A stretch of 40,597 nt of DNA from a virus. Both the position numbers and the translations under genes were made by a program. The notes under the pieces were generated by a model. The model saw only the letters and a program-made list of their open reading frames with translations, did no database searches and was not told the DNA's origin. Location: positions 1 through 40,597 of the IMG/VR virus record IMGVR_UViG_3300044904_000206; one strand, 5' to 3'. Of this stretch, positions 24,275 through 32,140 are shown piece after piece (position 1 is the stretch's first letter; each line of letters starts with the position of its first letter).

Positions 24275-24907
24275 ATGCCGCGCGACCTCACGGACGATCT
24301 GGCGGCCGCCTACGAAGGCAAGAGCCTGCAGCCAGTGCTCTTCGTGGAAATCCAGTTTGTCTCCGGCTGGGTGCGCATGTGGAGCGGCATCGGCTCGATC
24401 TCCTGGAACGGAAAGACCTGGCTTGGCATTGGCTTGCCCAATGGCGAGATTCTGGGCGGCCTCACGCTGCTCACCGAAACCAGCGACGTGCAGGCGCAGG
24501 GCATTGCGCTCTCGCTCTCGGGGATCCCGTCTTCGGCCGTGCAGCAGGTACTCAATGAGACCCGGCAGGCCTTCACGGCCAACATGTACCTGGGCGCCAT
24601 CGATCCGTCAACGATGGCGATTATTGCCGATCCCTACCTGGCCTGGAGCGGCACTACGGATGTGGCTACCATCAACGTCACCGGCGAGACCTGTACCGTC
24701 ACCATCACCGTCGAGAATTACCTGCTCGATCTGCAGCGCCTGCGGCGCTGGCTTTACACCCACGAGGATCAGCAGATTCTTTCGCCGGGCGACACCGGCT
24801 TCCGCTTTGTTCCGCAGTTGCAAAACACCACCATCTGGTGGGGCACGGTAACGCCGTCGATCGTGACCCTTGTCAATCCGACCGGTAGCGGGATAAGAAC
24901 GGGATGA
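24275..24907 (+). CDS. Tail tip/hub assembly protein (gpL-like position)
   Basis: 210 aa, beta-rich, of a widespread siphophage family: LQPVLFVEIQFVSGWVRMWS, WNGKTWLGIG, then ITVENYLLDLQRLRRWLYTH and EDQQ. Its order between the distal tail protein and the gpK-like peptidase corresponds to lambda L. Lambda L carries an iron-sulfur cluster, but no suitable Cys set is seen here. Confidence 0.65.
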   Translation: MPRDLTDDLAAAYEGKSLQPVLFVEIQFVSGWVRMWSGIGSISWNGKTWLGIGLPNGEILGGLTLLTETSDVQAQGIALSLSGIPSSAVQQVLNETRQAFTANMYLGAIDPSTMAIIADPYLAWSGTTDVATINVTGETCTVTITVENYLLDLQRLRRWLYTHEDQQILSPGDTGFRFVPQLQNTTIWWGTVTPSIVTLVNPTGSGIRTG

Positions 24908-25359
24908 ACTCAACGACCAAACGTCGCGAAGACTGGCCGGAACGGCTCGCCGAGTATCTGCGCAGCAAGCGTGGCCAGCCCTTCGTTTGGGGTGCAAACG
25001 ATTGCGCCCTACTGACCTGCGGCGCAGTGCTGGCGATGACGGAGGTGGACCTGGCCGCCGATTTTCGCGGTAAGTACACGGACGCCGCCAGCGCCACCAA
25101 GGTCATGCTGCAAGTTTGCGGTGGCAACCTGGAAAAACTGGCGGAAAAGATCGCCGCCGATCGCGGCTTCCAGGAAGTGAAGCCGGCGCTGGCGCGCCGC
25201 GGCGACGTGGTGCTCTTCGATGTCCGCGACGATGAAGCGGTTCAAGGGCCAGCTTTGGGCGTTGTCGCGCTGAATGGCCACACCGCGCACTCGACCGGCC
25301 CTGGAGGGGCTGTGGTAGTGCCCATTAAAGCCTGGCGCCGCGCCTGGAGGATCGGGTAA
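24904..25359 (+). CDS. NlpC/P60-like tail protein (DUF6950, gpK-like)
   Basis: 151 aa; ATGA overlap. The segment FVWGANDCALLTCGAV carries the catalytic Cys of the fold, and the His is probably in NGHTAH. It may cut peptidoglycan during tail-tip assembly or DNA entry, as lambda K is thought to. Length is at the short end for the family and matches DUF6950 proteins. Confidence 0.7.
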   Translation: MNSTTKRREDWPERLAEYLRSKRGQPFVWGANDCALLTCGAVLAMTEVDLAADFRGKYTDAASATKVMLQVCGGNLEKLAEKIAADRGFQEVKPALARRGDVVLFDVRDDEAVQGPALGVVALNGHTAHSTGPGGAVVVPIKAWRRAWRIG

Positions 25360-28300
25360 TGCCGAAGGTCGTCGAGATCGCCATCGGCGTGGCATTGATC
25401 GGGATCGCCGCGTTATCCGGCGTCGGCCTGGTTTCGTTGCCCGGACTTTTGGCGGGGCACGCCCTTGGCTTATTTTTAGCCGGCGCGACGATGTTCATGG
25501 GCGGCATTACGGCACTGTTGCAGCCGAATCCCTTGAGCGGGATGAACCCGATTACCATCCGGCAAGCCGTTGCGCCGCGGGTGATTCTTTACGGCCAGGC
25601 CCCGCTGGGCGGTTTTCTGAGCTACATCGCGAGCGCCGGCTCGAGCAATGAATACCTGCACCTGGTCTTTACCTTCAGCGGCTGCCAGCTCACCGCGATC
25701 GACGAGGTCTGGTTCGATAATAATTTGTTGCAATTCCGGCTGCAGGGTGGGAGCGTAGCGCCAGCAGCGCTGCTTGAAACCGGGTATTACAACGGACTGG
25801 TGCTGGTGGAAGAGAAGCTCGGCGCGCCCGGCGAAGCAGCCTTCCCGCAGCTCATCGCTGACACGGCCGGCCTCGGGGCTTGGGCCTGGAGCTCGACCGA
25901 TCGCCAGGACGGCTGCTGCTCGATGCACTTCCGGCTGAAGTGGGATAACAACCATTTCCCCAACGGCGTGCCGCAAATCAAGATCATTGCCCGCGGCCGT
26001 CCGCTCTATGATCCGCGCACTAGCGAGAGTGCCTACACGCCTAACCTGGCGCTGGTGATTCGCGATTACCTCACCGATCGCTACTTTGGGGTACGGGCGC
26101 CCGCGGCCGTCGTCAATGACACGCTGATGATGGCTGCCGCCAACCTCGCCGATGAACTGGTCGATGTCCTGCAACCTCCGGTTTATGCCTCCGGCACGGC
26201 CTACGGCGCCGGCGCGCGCGTTGTCGATGCCAACGGCAATGTGCAGAGCGCCACCGTGCCCGGCGTCTCGGGACCGAGCTCAAGCGGACTTACTTATACC
26301 CCGGACGGAGGCTCTGCGATCTATGGCGCCTGGAATCCGACTACCGGCGGACTGACCACCGATCAGAATCCAGGGGAGCAGATTATCTGGGAGAACATCG
26401 GCCCGCTGGCGACGAACGAGGCACGCTATCAGTGTAACGGCGCGTTCACCCTGGATCATTCCCCGCAAGATATTTTGCAGGCCCTACTGGCCGCCGGCAA
26501 CGGCCGCCTCTCCTGGATCGCCGGACTGTGGAACGTTTATCTCGGCGCCTGGCGCGAACCGGAGCTGTCGATCGATCAGGATGGGTTGCGCGATACGGTG
26601 GTCATCGAGCGCCATGCCAGCCGCCGCGATGCCGTCAACGCCGTCAAGGGAACGTTTTTAGATCCCGGCAACCAATGGCAAAAAAACTCCTTTCCGCCGG
26701 TCATTCGCGCCGCCTATGTCGCCGATGACAGCGGCTTTCCGGATGCCAACGATCGCGGCTTCTGGGCTCTGGGCTCCATTTACGCGGTGAATGATGCGGT
26801 GATCGACGGCGGCGACATCGGGCTGGCCGCGGGCTCGAGCGGCGGGGCCTACATTTGCACCCAAGCCCACACCTCGTCGGCGACCAATCGGCCGAACGGC
26901 GGCTCGTCCAGCTCTTCTTATTGGACCCCCTGCCTGGAAATTGCCTGGAAGGATGTCGATTACGCGTTGACGACCTCGCCTTCGATGGCGCAGCGGCTGG
27001 CCTCGATGGAACTGGAGCAGGCGCGGCGCCCGAACCGGCTGACCCTGCCGGCCAAGTTTGGCGCCTACCAGGCCCAGCCGCCGGACACCTTTACCTTCGC
27101 TTTTCCCTTCCTTGGTTTCACCGACCAGGCCTGGGAAATCCAGCAGCTCAAGGTGGCGCTGGCGGAGGATCTGGCGATCGGCGTGGACCTGATCTCGATA
27201 GAAACCGACAGCGGCATCTATGCCTGGTCGACTGCGCAGGAGCAGTTGATGGGCGCCAGCCTGCGCACGCCCGCCCTGGTCAATCCTACAGCGGTCGCGC
27301 CGGTCACCAGCCTCAGCTTGGAAAGCGGCCCGGCCACCATGATCACCAACTCGGACGGGATCAACTCGCCGCGCATCCTGGTGATGTGGAACCCGCCGGC
27401 CGATCAATTCGTGCTCGCCGGCGGCAAAATCTTTATCGATTACCAGGTCCATGCCAGCGGCAATTGGATCTCCGGCAACGAGGTCGACGGGGCCGTTACG
27501 CAATGTTATCTGCAGGGAGTGACCAGCGGCGTGAGTTACGACGTGCGCGTGCGCTGCCGCAACGTGGCGGGTTGTTTCAGCGCCTATGCGGAGCAGGATT
27601 CGCTCACCGCTTCCTGTACGGTCTCTTCATTTGTTGGCTCCCTCGGCGCGGGGCTGCAATCGAATGGGCAGAATTTGGCCGACAACCCAAGCTTCGAGAT
27701 CGCCGCCACGCCGAGCAGCGGTGACTTGGTTGCCGGCTGGTATGCCCAGGGCGTCTCGTCGGCAACGATGGCCTCCGGCGATGGGCCCTCGGGCCTGACG
27801 GTCACGCCTGTCTCTGGGGTGAACGTCGTTTCCATGTCGTTTTATGCTGGCACAATTCCGGAGAACAACTCCTGGCTGGGCATCATCGCCGCGCGCAAAT
27901 CGGTCAGCGTGGCGCCTGGGCAGCTCTATCAGCTCTCAGGACAAATTCAGGTCAAGTGGAATAGTACGCTGCCCTCGGGCGTCAGGGCGTATGCCTATCT
28001 GATCGCAATCGTGACCTACACCGATGCGTCGATCGACTTTTTTTCGCCGGGCGCTGTATTTCAGGGGACCTTCGGCTGGCAGCCTGTGTTGTTGGCGTTC
28101 AATATCCCGGCGTCCAATGGCAGTGGCAGTCTTCCGGTCAGCATGACTTGGGGACTGCGGGCGGTGGTGCTAAACTTAAATAGTTCCCCTGCGACTGTGG
28201 GTCAGTGGCCGCTGATCGCTTACTTCGACAATTTTTCCATCCGGCAGGCAACGGAGCAATCGCAGCTCCCGCCGGTCACCCAGGCCAGCTTTAACTCTGC

Positions 28301-28667
28301 CATCGTCGGCGGCGGTTCGCCGCTCACAGCAATCGATGCGGGCACGAGCGCCACGATCGAGGTCGCGGCCTTTGCCCTGCAGACCGGCTGGGGCATTGTC
28401 TATTACAACGCCGGCAGCATCGCCGGGCTGGCTTACAACACCGGTTACTACGTTTACACCGACGACCCAACCATGGCGGGCGGCTCGGTCACTTATCTGG
28501 CGGCCACAACTCCGGACGAGGTTGTTGTCGCACAGGGATATGTGCTGGTCGGTGTGATTATTACTCCCAAGGCTGCATCCGCGCCTACCAGCGGTTCCGG
28601 CGGCGGCGGCCATAGTCCTGGCTGGGAGCCGGGCGGCGGCGGCGGGGGCGGCGGGGGCGGTGGATAA
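25359..28667 (+). CDS. Tail tip / host-specificity protein, gpJ-like
   Basis: 1102 aa; ATG overlaps the previous TAA. Two hydrophobic helices near the N-terminus (residues 4-50), then the hub region with PITIRQAVAPRVILYGQ and a long beta body. A fibronectin-III-like domain occurs at about 665-750 (VMWNPPADQF ... YDVRVRCRNVAG). A jelly-roll-like region follows (about 770-970). The C-terminus is a poly-Gly run. It forms the central tail fibre and contacts the host receptor. The two N-terminal hydrophobic helices match tail-tip proteins of the lambda I+J type. Confidence 0.75.
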   Translation: MPKVVEIAIGVALIGIAALSGVGLVSLPGLLAGHALGLFLAGATMFMGGITALLQPNPLSGMNPITIRQAVAPRVILYGQAPLGGFLSYIASAGSSNEYLHLVFTFSGCQLTAIDEVWFDNNLLQFRLQGGSVAPAALLETGYYNGLVLVEEKLGAPGEAAFPQLIADTAGLGAWAWSSTDRQDGCCSMHFRLKWDNNHFPNGVPQIKIIARGRPLYDPRTSESAYTPNLALVIRDYLTDRYFGVRAPAAVVNDTLMMAAANLADELVDVLQPPVYASGTAYGAGARVVDANGNVQSATVPGVSGPSSSGLTYTPDGGSAIYGAWNPTTGGLTTDQNPGEQIIWENIGPLATNEARYQCNGAFTLDHSPQDILQALLAAGNGRLSWIAGLWNVYLGAWREPELSIDQDGLRDTVVIERHASRRDAVNAVKGTFLDPGNQWQKNSFPPVIRAAYVADDSGFPDANDRGFWALGSIYAVNDAVIDGGDIGLAAGSSGGAYICTQAHTSSATNRPNGGSSSSSYWTPCLEIAWKDVDYALTTSPSMAQRLASMELEQARRPNRLTLPAKFGAYQAQPPDTFTFAFPFLGFTDQAWEIQQLKVALAEDLAIGVDLISIETDSGIYAWSTAQEQLMGASLRTPALVNPTAVAPVTSLSLESGPATMITNSDGINSPRILVMWNPPADQFVLAGGKIFIDYQVHASGNWISGNEVDGAVTQCYLQGVTSGVSYDVRVRCRNVAGCFSAYAEQDSLTASCTVSSFVGSLGAGLQSNGQNLADNPSFEIAATPSSGDLVAGWYAQGVSSATMASGDGPSGLTVTPVSGVNVVSMSFYAGTIPENNSWLGIIAARKSVSVAPGQLYQLSGQIQVKWNSTLPSGVRAYAYLIAIVTYTDASIDFFSPGAVFQGTFGWQPVLLAFNIPASNGSGSLPVSMTWGLRAVVLNLNSSPATVGQWPLIAYFDNFSIRQATEQSQLPPVTQASFNSAIVGGGSPLTAIDAGTSATIEVAAFALQTGWGIVYYNAGSIAGLAYNTGYYVYTDDPTMAGGSVTYLAATTPDEVVVAQGYVLVGVIITPKAASAPTSGSGGGGHSPGWEPGGGGGGGGGGG

Positions 28668-28678
28668 GGAGATTGGAA

Positions 28679-29083
28679 ATGTCAACGACGGCAATTGCCT
28701 TGCAAGTGGGGACGGCAACCCCGGCCACGGTGCCAGGCCTGGCAGCGGGCCAGACGGCTTGGACGCTCGATACCGGCGACATGGTCGTGATTGAGGCCAC
28801 GCAACCGCCGATCGCCGGCGCACCTTCCAGCCCGGCGGCGCAACAGCATGTAGCCATCAAGATGCGGGCCTGGAAGGTGAATGCCGATGGGACGCCGGCC
28901 GCCGATAGCGCCGGCATCAAGCTTGAAGCTCCGGCCAGGGTGGAGACGATCCTTGCCTCCGGCCTGGCCGAGAATACGGTGACGTTGAGCGCGCAGCTTG
29001 CCAGCTACACCACGGCGGCGCTCAACCGCATCCGTACCTGGCTGCTGGTGAAGGCCCAGCTTGCCTCGATTCCACACTCGTAA
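28679..29083 (+). CDS. Tail-tip-associated hypothetical protein (134 aa)
   Basis: ATG 28679 with AAGGAG six bases upstream. Beta-rich, Ala/Thr-rich (TPATVPGLAAGQTAWTLDTG, HVAIKMRAWKVNADG). Resembles small proteins encoded after gpJ that decorate fibres. No firm family. Confidence 0.55.
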   Translation: MSTTAIALQVGTATPATVPGLAAGQTAWTLDTGDMVVIEATQPPIAGAPSSPAAQQHVAIKMRAWKVNADGTPAADSAGIKLEAPARVETILASGLAENTVTLSAQLASYTTAALNRIRTWLLVKAQLASIPHS

Positions 29084-29099
29084 CCCAAGAGAGGCCCTG

Positions 29100-29414
29100 A
29101 TGGCGCAGACGGAGCTTGGTGACGTGATAGCTATTAAGATCATAGAGGTTTTGTTGCTGGCGATGTTGTCAGCGCTGAGCACGGTGACTTTGATTGTCTG
29201 GAGCTCGATCCGGAACGATCTGAGGCAGACGCGCGCCTATCAGCATAACTGCATGATGCTCACCTTCCAATTGCTGGCGCGGCTGCATCCCGGGAGCGCC
29301 CAAATTATTAACGAGGCGATGGCTAGTTATATGCGCGCCAAAGATAACGTCAACGGCTTTGGCCCCGGCACCGGCAGCAACGGCCGCGCCTATAGCGCTT
29401 CCGCCAGGGGCTGA
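29100..29414 (+). CDS. Small membrane protein in the lysis region
   Basis: 104 aa from ATG 29100 with GAGAGG upstream. One clear membrane segment at residues 12-34 (IKIIEVLLLAMLSALSTVTLIVW) and a cytoplasmic-type polar tail. Placed directly before the endolysin, so it could be a holin, pinholin or antiholin. The better two-helix holin candidate is at 31420. Confidence 0.55.
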   Translation: MAQTELGDVIAIKIIEVLLLAMLSALSTVTLIVWSSIRNDLRQTRAYQHNCMMLTFQLLARLHPGSAQIINEAMASYMRAKDNVNGFGPGTGSNGRAYSASARG

Positions 29415-29427
29415 GGGAGGAACTACG

Positions 29428-29928
29428 ATGCCAAGAATTACTCCGGATCAGGCCGGCGGGGTCAATCTCTGCGCCTTTCTGGATATGATCGCGCATTCCG
29501 AAGGGACCGCCGGCAAGGGCGACGACGGCTACAACATGATCGTCGAGCCGGGTGGATTCTTTATCAGCTACGCCGATCATCCGCGCGTGCTTGTCCAGCT
29601 CCGGCCGGGGCTCGCAAGCACGGCCGCCGGGCGTTATCAGTTGCTGGCGAGGTACTTCGATGCCTATAAAGCCCTGCTGCACTTAACGGATTTCGGGCCG
29701 CTCGCGCAGGATCGGATCGCGCTGCAGCAGATTAAAGAGGCCCGGGCAACTGCACTGATCCAGACGGGCCAATTGGTGGAAGCGATTGCACGTTGTGCTC
29801 ATCTATGGGCGAGCCTTCCCGGCGCGGGCTATGGCCAGCGCGAGGTTGCCTTGAGCGAGTTGCTAAATGTCTATCTGTCCGCCGGCGGCTCGATCGCTCC
29901 GGCCGCCACGGAAAGTGTGAATGCATGA
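29428..29928 (+). CDS. Endolysin, lambda gpR-type lytic transglycosylase
   Basis: 166 aa from ATG 29428 (GGGAGG upstream). Very close in pattern to lambda R: FLDMIAHSEGT with catalytic Glu25, SYADHPR, STAAGRYQLLARYFDAY, DFGPLAQDRIALQQIKEA and AHLWASLPGAGYGQ. It cleaves the glycan strands of peptidoglycan to release virions. No signal peptide, so it needs a holin. Stop overlaps the nuclease start. Confidence 0.92.
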   Translation: MPRITPDQAGGVNLCAFLDMIAHSEGTAGKGDDGYNMIVEPGGFFISYADHPRVLVQLRPGLASTAAGRYQLLARYFDAYKALLHLTDFGPLAQDRIALQQIKEARATALIQTGQLVEAIARCAHLWASLPGAGYGQREVALSELLNVYLSAGGSIAPAATESVNA

Positions 29929-30665
29929 AACGCTGTAAGCTTTTCTTTCTTGTTTTTGCGTTGCTGGCCGGCTCCCGGCTGGGCGCGGCGACCTGCCCGG
30001 ATATCCCGCTGCCGAAGCTGGCGGCCTCGGCCGAAGTCGTCTGCCATCGCGCTTATGTCGCCCTCTACGATTCCGCGTTGCAGCTTCCGCGCCTGGTTGC
30101 CTATGAGCTCACCGGCAAGCATTCTCTGGGTTGCATCCCGCGGGCCTCGGGCTTTCATGCCGAGCTCGATTCCGCCAAGCCTTCGTCCTACAACGCTAGC
30201 GGCTACGATCTCGGCCACATGATGCCGGCGCAGGATGCGGCCTGGGCGGACGATGTCAGCCATGATTCGTTTTCGATGATCAACGTGGCGCCGCAACTTC
30301 CCGGCTTGAACCGCGCCGAGTGGGAGCGCCTGGAAGAGACGGTCCGCGCCTGGGCGCTCGAGCGCGGCGACCTGCTAGTTTATGTCGGCCCGGTGTTCTC
30401 GGACCATCCCAAGCGGCTGGGGAAGGTTGCTATTCCCGCGGCGTTTTTTAAGGTCGTCATCGACCGCCAGAGCGGCGAGATGCTGGCCTTCGAGCTGCCG
30501 CAGAAGGCGGAAGCCAAGGGTGACCTGAAGCCCTGGCTCACCGCTGTGACGGCCATCGAGGCCGAGACCGGCCTCCGCTTCGAGAAGCATGTCAACGGCA
30601 ACGCGCTGTGGCCGGCGGACCTCGCCGCCTGGCATGAGGCGCACAAGAAAGCGTGCGGCCAATGA
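29925..30665 (+). CDS. Secreted DNA/RNA non-specific endonuclease
   Basis: 246 aa; ATGA overlap with the endolysin. Signal peptide at 1-22 (CKLFFLVFALLAGSRLGAA). The beta-beta-alpha-metal nuclease motif is present as DLGHMMPAQD (95-104, catalytic His98; the usual DRGH has Leu for Arg), then MINVAPQLPGLNRAEWERLE with the metal-binding Asn120. The chain fits the NUC1/Serratia-nuclease family. It would act in the periplasm or outside the cell, perhaps destroying released host DNA, thinning the lysate or excluding other phages. Inclusion in a lysis cassette is unusual. Confidence 0.8.
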   Translation: MKRCKLFFLVFALLAGSRLGAATCPDIPLPKLAASAEVVCHRAYVALYDSALQLPRLVAYELTGKHSLGCIPRASGFHAELDSAKPSSYNASGYDLGHMMPAQDAAWADDVSHDSFSMINVAPQLPGLNRAEWERLEETVRAWALERGDLLVYVGPVFSDHPKRLGKVAIPAAFFKVVIDRQSGEMLAFELPQKAEAKGDLKPWLTAVTAIEAETGLRFEKHVNGNALWPADLAAWHEAHKKACGQ

Positions 30666-31411
30666 ACCTGGATGGCAAGCTGCGGACGGCCCTTCATGGC
30701 GCCGTGATGATTGCGGTGATCTTCGCCGCCGCCTGGATGTGGGAGCTGCGCTGCCTGACGCGCGAGGGCAGGACCTCGCAGGCGATGGTGGCGGCCGATG
30801 CGCACAACCTGGCTGTTGCCTCCATCGCTGAGGTCAGCAACGCCCGCGCCGATTTTGGGGGGTTCGCGCGTGTTGCCACCGATAAGGTGAGCGGCATCGG
30901 AGAGGATTTCCGGCGCAACCTGGATATCCTCGGCGGCAGCCAGAACGAGTTGCGGCACTTGATCGGCGATCCGCATAAGCGAACCGGCTTCTTCGAAACG
31001 CAGGATCGCTTGAACGCGATGCTCGGCGATCCGCAGCAGCGCACTGGATTCTTTGAGACGCAGGACAAGTTCAGCGCCCTCTTTGGAGATCCAACGAGGA
31101 AAAGCGGCTTCTTCGCGACCCTGGACAATTTGGATCAATTGCTGGCGTCGGGGAAGAGCTTCATCGATCACGGCGATAGCTTCGTCGTTGGCCCGGTATT
31201 CCAGCGGTTGACCGTTAGCTCGGCGGATTTGCTCGATCATTCCGCCGGGATCGCGGGCAACGTCGAGGTCTGGACGAAAAAGACTCTCAACCCCGCGCCC
31301 TATCAGGGCGACCATCCGCGTTTGCACAAGTTTGGCGCGGTCAGCTTCGGGGCTATCAAAATGCTGCCTTACGTAGCCGATGGCGTAAGGACGGCGAACG
31401 CAGGAAAGTGA
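30662..31411 (+). CDS. Membrane-anchored protein with three 20-aa repeats
   Basis: 249 aa; ATGA overlap. Membrane segment at 11-26 (HGAVMIAVIFAAAWMW). A helical stretch follows, then three tandem 20-residue repeats from about 100 to 160 with the pattern GDP-x2-R/K-x-GFF-x-T-x-D (GDP at 102, 122, 142). The rest is mixed. Not recognised. The topology (N-terminal anchor, long periplasmic helix) would suit an i-spanin-like lysis factor, but no o-spanin lipoprotein is visible nested or adjacent. Confidence 0.65.
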   Translation: MNLDGKLRTALHGAVMIAVIFAAAWMWELRCLTREGRTSQAMVAADAHNLAVASIAEVSNARADFGGFARVATDKVSGIGEDFRRNLDILGGSQNELRHLIGDPHKRTGFFETQDRLNAMLGDPQQRTGFFETQDKFSALFGDPTRKSGFFATLDNLDQLLASGKSFIDHGDSFVVGPVFQRLTVSSADLLDHSAGIAGNVEVWTKKTLNPAPYQGDHPRLHKFGAVSFGAIKMLPYVADGVRTANAGK

Positions 31412-31419
31412 GGGGGAGT

Positions 31420-31584
31420 ATGGATCAATTAAAGCAGCATGTAGGGCCGTTGGCCTTTGCCATCATGACGCTGCTCTTCGGATGGTTTGGCGTGCATTAC
31501 GGCAGTCTGTGGGCACAGGGCATGGCAGCGACCGCCTTCTCGGCCGCGTGCGTGGCCTTTCAGGTGCAACCCAAAAGTTCATAA
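31420..31584 (+). CDS. Holin-like two-helix membrane protein (54 aa)
   Basis: ATG at 31420 with AGGGGGAG just upstream. Two hydrophobic segments, residues about 9-25 (PLAFAIMTLLFGWFGVH) and 31-48 (WAQGMAATAFSAACVAF), separated by a short turn, with charged ends. This size and topology fit a class II or III holin that lets the endolysin reach the wall. Confidence 0.6.
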   Translation: MDQLKQHVGPLAFAIMTLLFGWFGVHYGSLWAQGMAATAFSAACVAFQVQPKSS

Positions 31585-31642
31585 AGCGGGTATCAGGCCC
31601 GATTTTGTGAGGGCGGTGAAGCCGCCCGGAAAGAAGGAAGTC

Positions 31643-31987
31643 ATGTCGTTCAGTTTAGGTTCGGTAGCCCATGCATTCGTACTCGGCGCCGAGAAGTTGA
31701 AGTCCGCGCTGATCACGGCGGAAAACCTGATCAAGAAGGATGCCCCGCAGATTGCCGAAGCGGAGACGCTGGCCAATGCCGTGGTGAGCCAGATCTACCC
31801 GGGCGCGGCACCGGTCACGGCCGCCATCGAAGCCGGTATGGCGAAGATCTTCGACGCCGTGGATGCCGCGGGGGATGCCGCTGTGGCCAACGGTTTGAGC
31901 GTCTCGCTCGATACCGCGACCGTGGCCGCCATTAAGGCTGCGCTGCCCATGGTCAAGGCGCAGGCGGCCACCGTCCCCGGAAGCTGA
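31643..31987 (+). CDS. Helical Ala-rich hypothetical protein (114 aa)
   Basis: ATG 31643 with AAGGAAG upstream. Amphipathic helices rich in Ala, Lys and Glu (LKSALITAENLIKKDAPQIA, AAIEAGMAKIFDAVDAAGDA). Last gene of the rightward lysis block. Not recognised; similar short helical proteins follow holins in other soil-phage genomes. Confidence 0.6.
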   Translation: MSFSLGSVAHAFVLGAEKLKSALITAENLIKKDAPQIAEAETLANAVVSQIYPGAAPVTAAIEAGMAKIFDAVDAAGDAAVANGLSVSLDTATVAAIKAALPMVKAQAATVPGS

Positions 31988-32023
31988 TCGCGTCCGGTCG
32001 CCCCTGCTCCCGCCTCGGCGCGC

Positions 32024-32039
32024 CTGCAAACGTCTGCAC
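32024..32039 (+). promoter_or_regulatory. Dispersed palindrome copy upstream of the integrase
   Basis: CTGCAAACGTCTGCAC, 14 of 16 matches to the perfect palindrome, in the 153-base gap between the lysis block and int. A place where a repressor could set integrase expression. Confidence 0.55.
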
Positions 32040-32140
32040 GGCGTGCCGGGGCGGAGCTGTGCCCGCCATGGGCCGCCCACAAGGCCCGCGGACCTTGGTA
32101 CCCTTGCCGCCGCGCCCCGCCCGCGCTATCGTGGCGCCCG

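Noticed and set aside
24992-25007. Further palindrome-like site (GTGCAAACGATTGCGC)
   Set aside because: Only 12 of 16 matches, and it encodes the catalytic GANDC segment of the gpK-like protein, which explains it.
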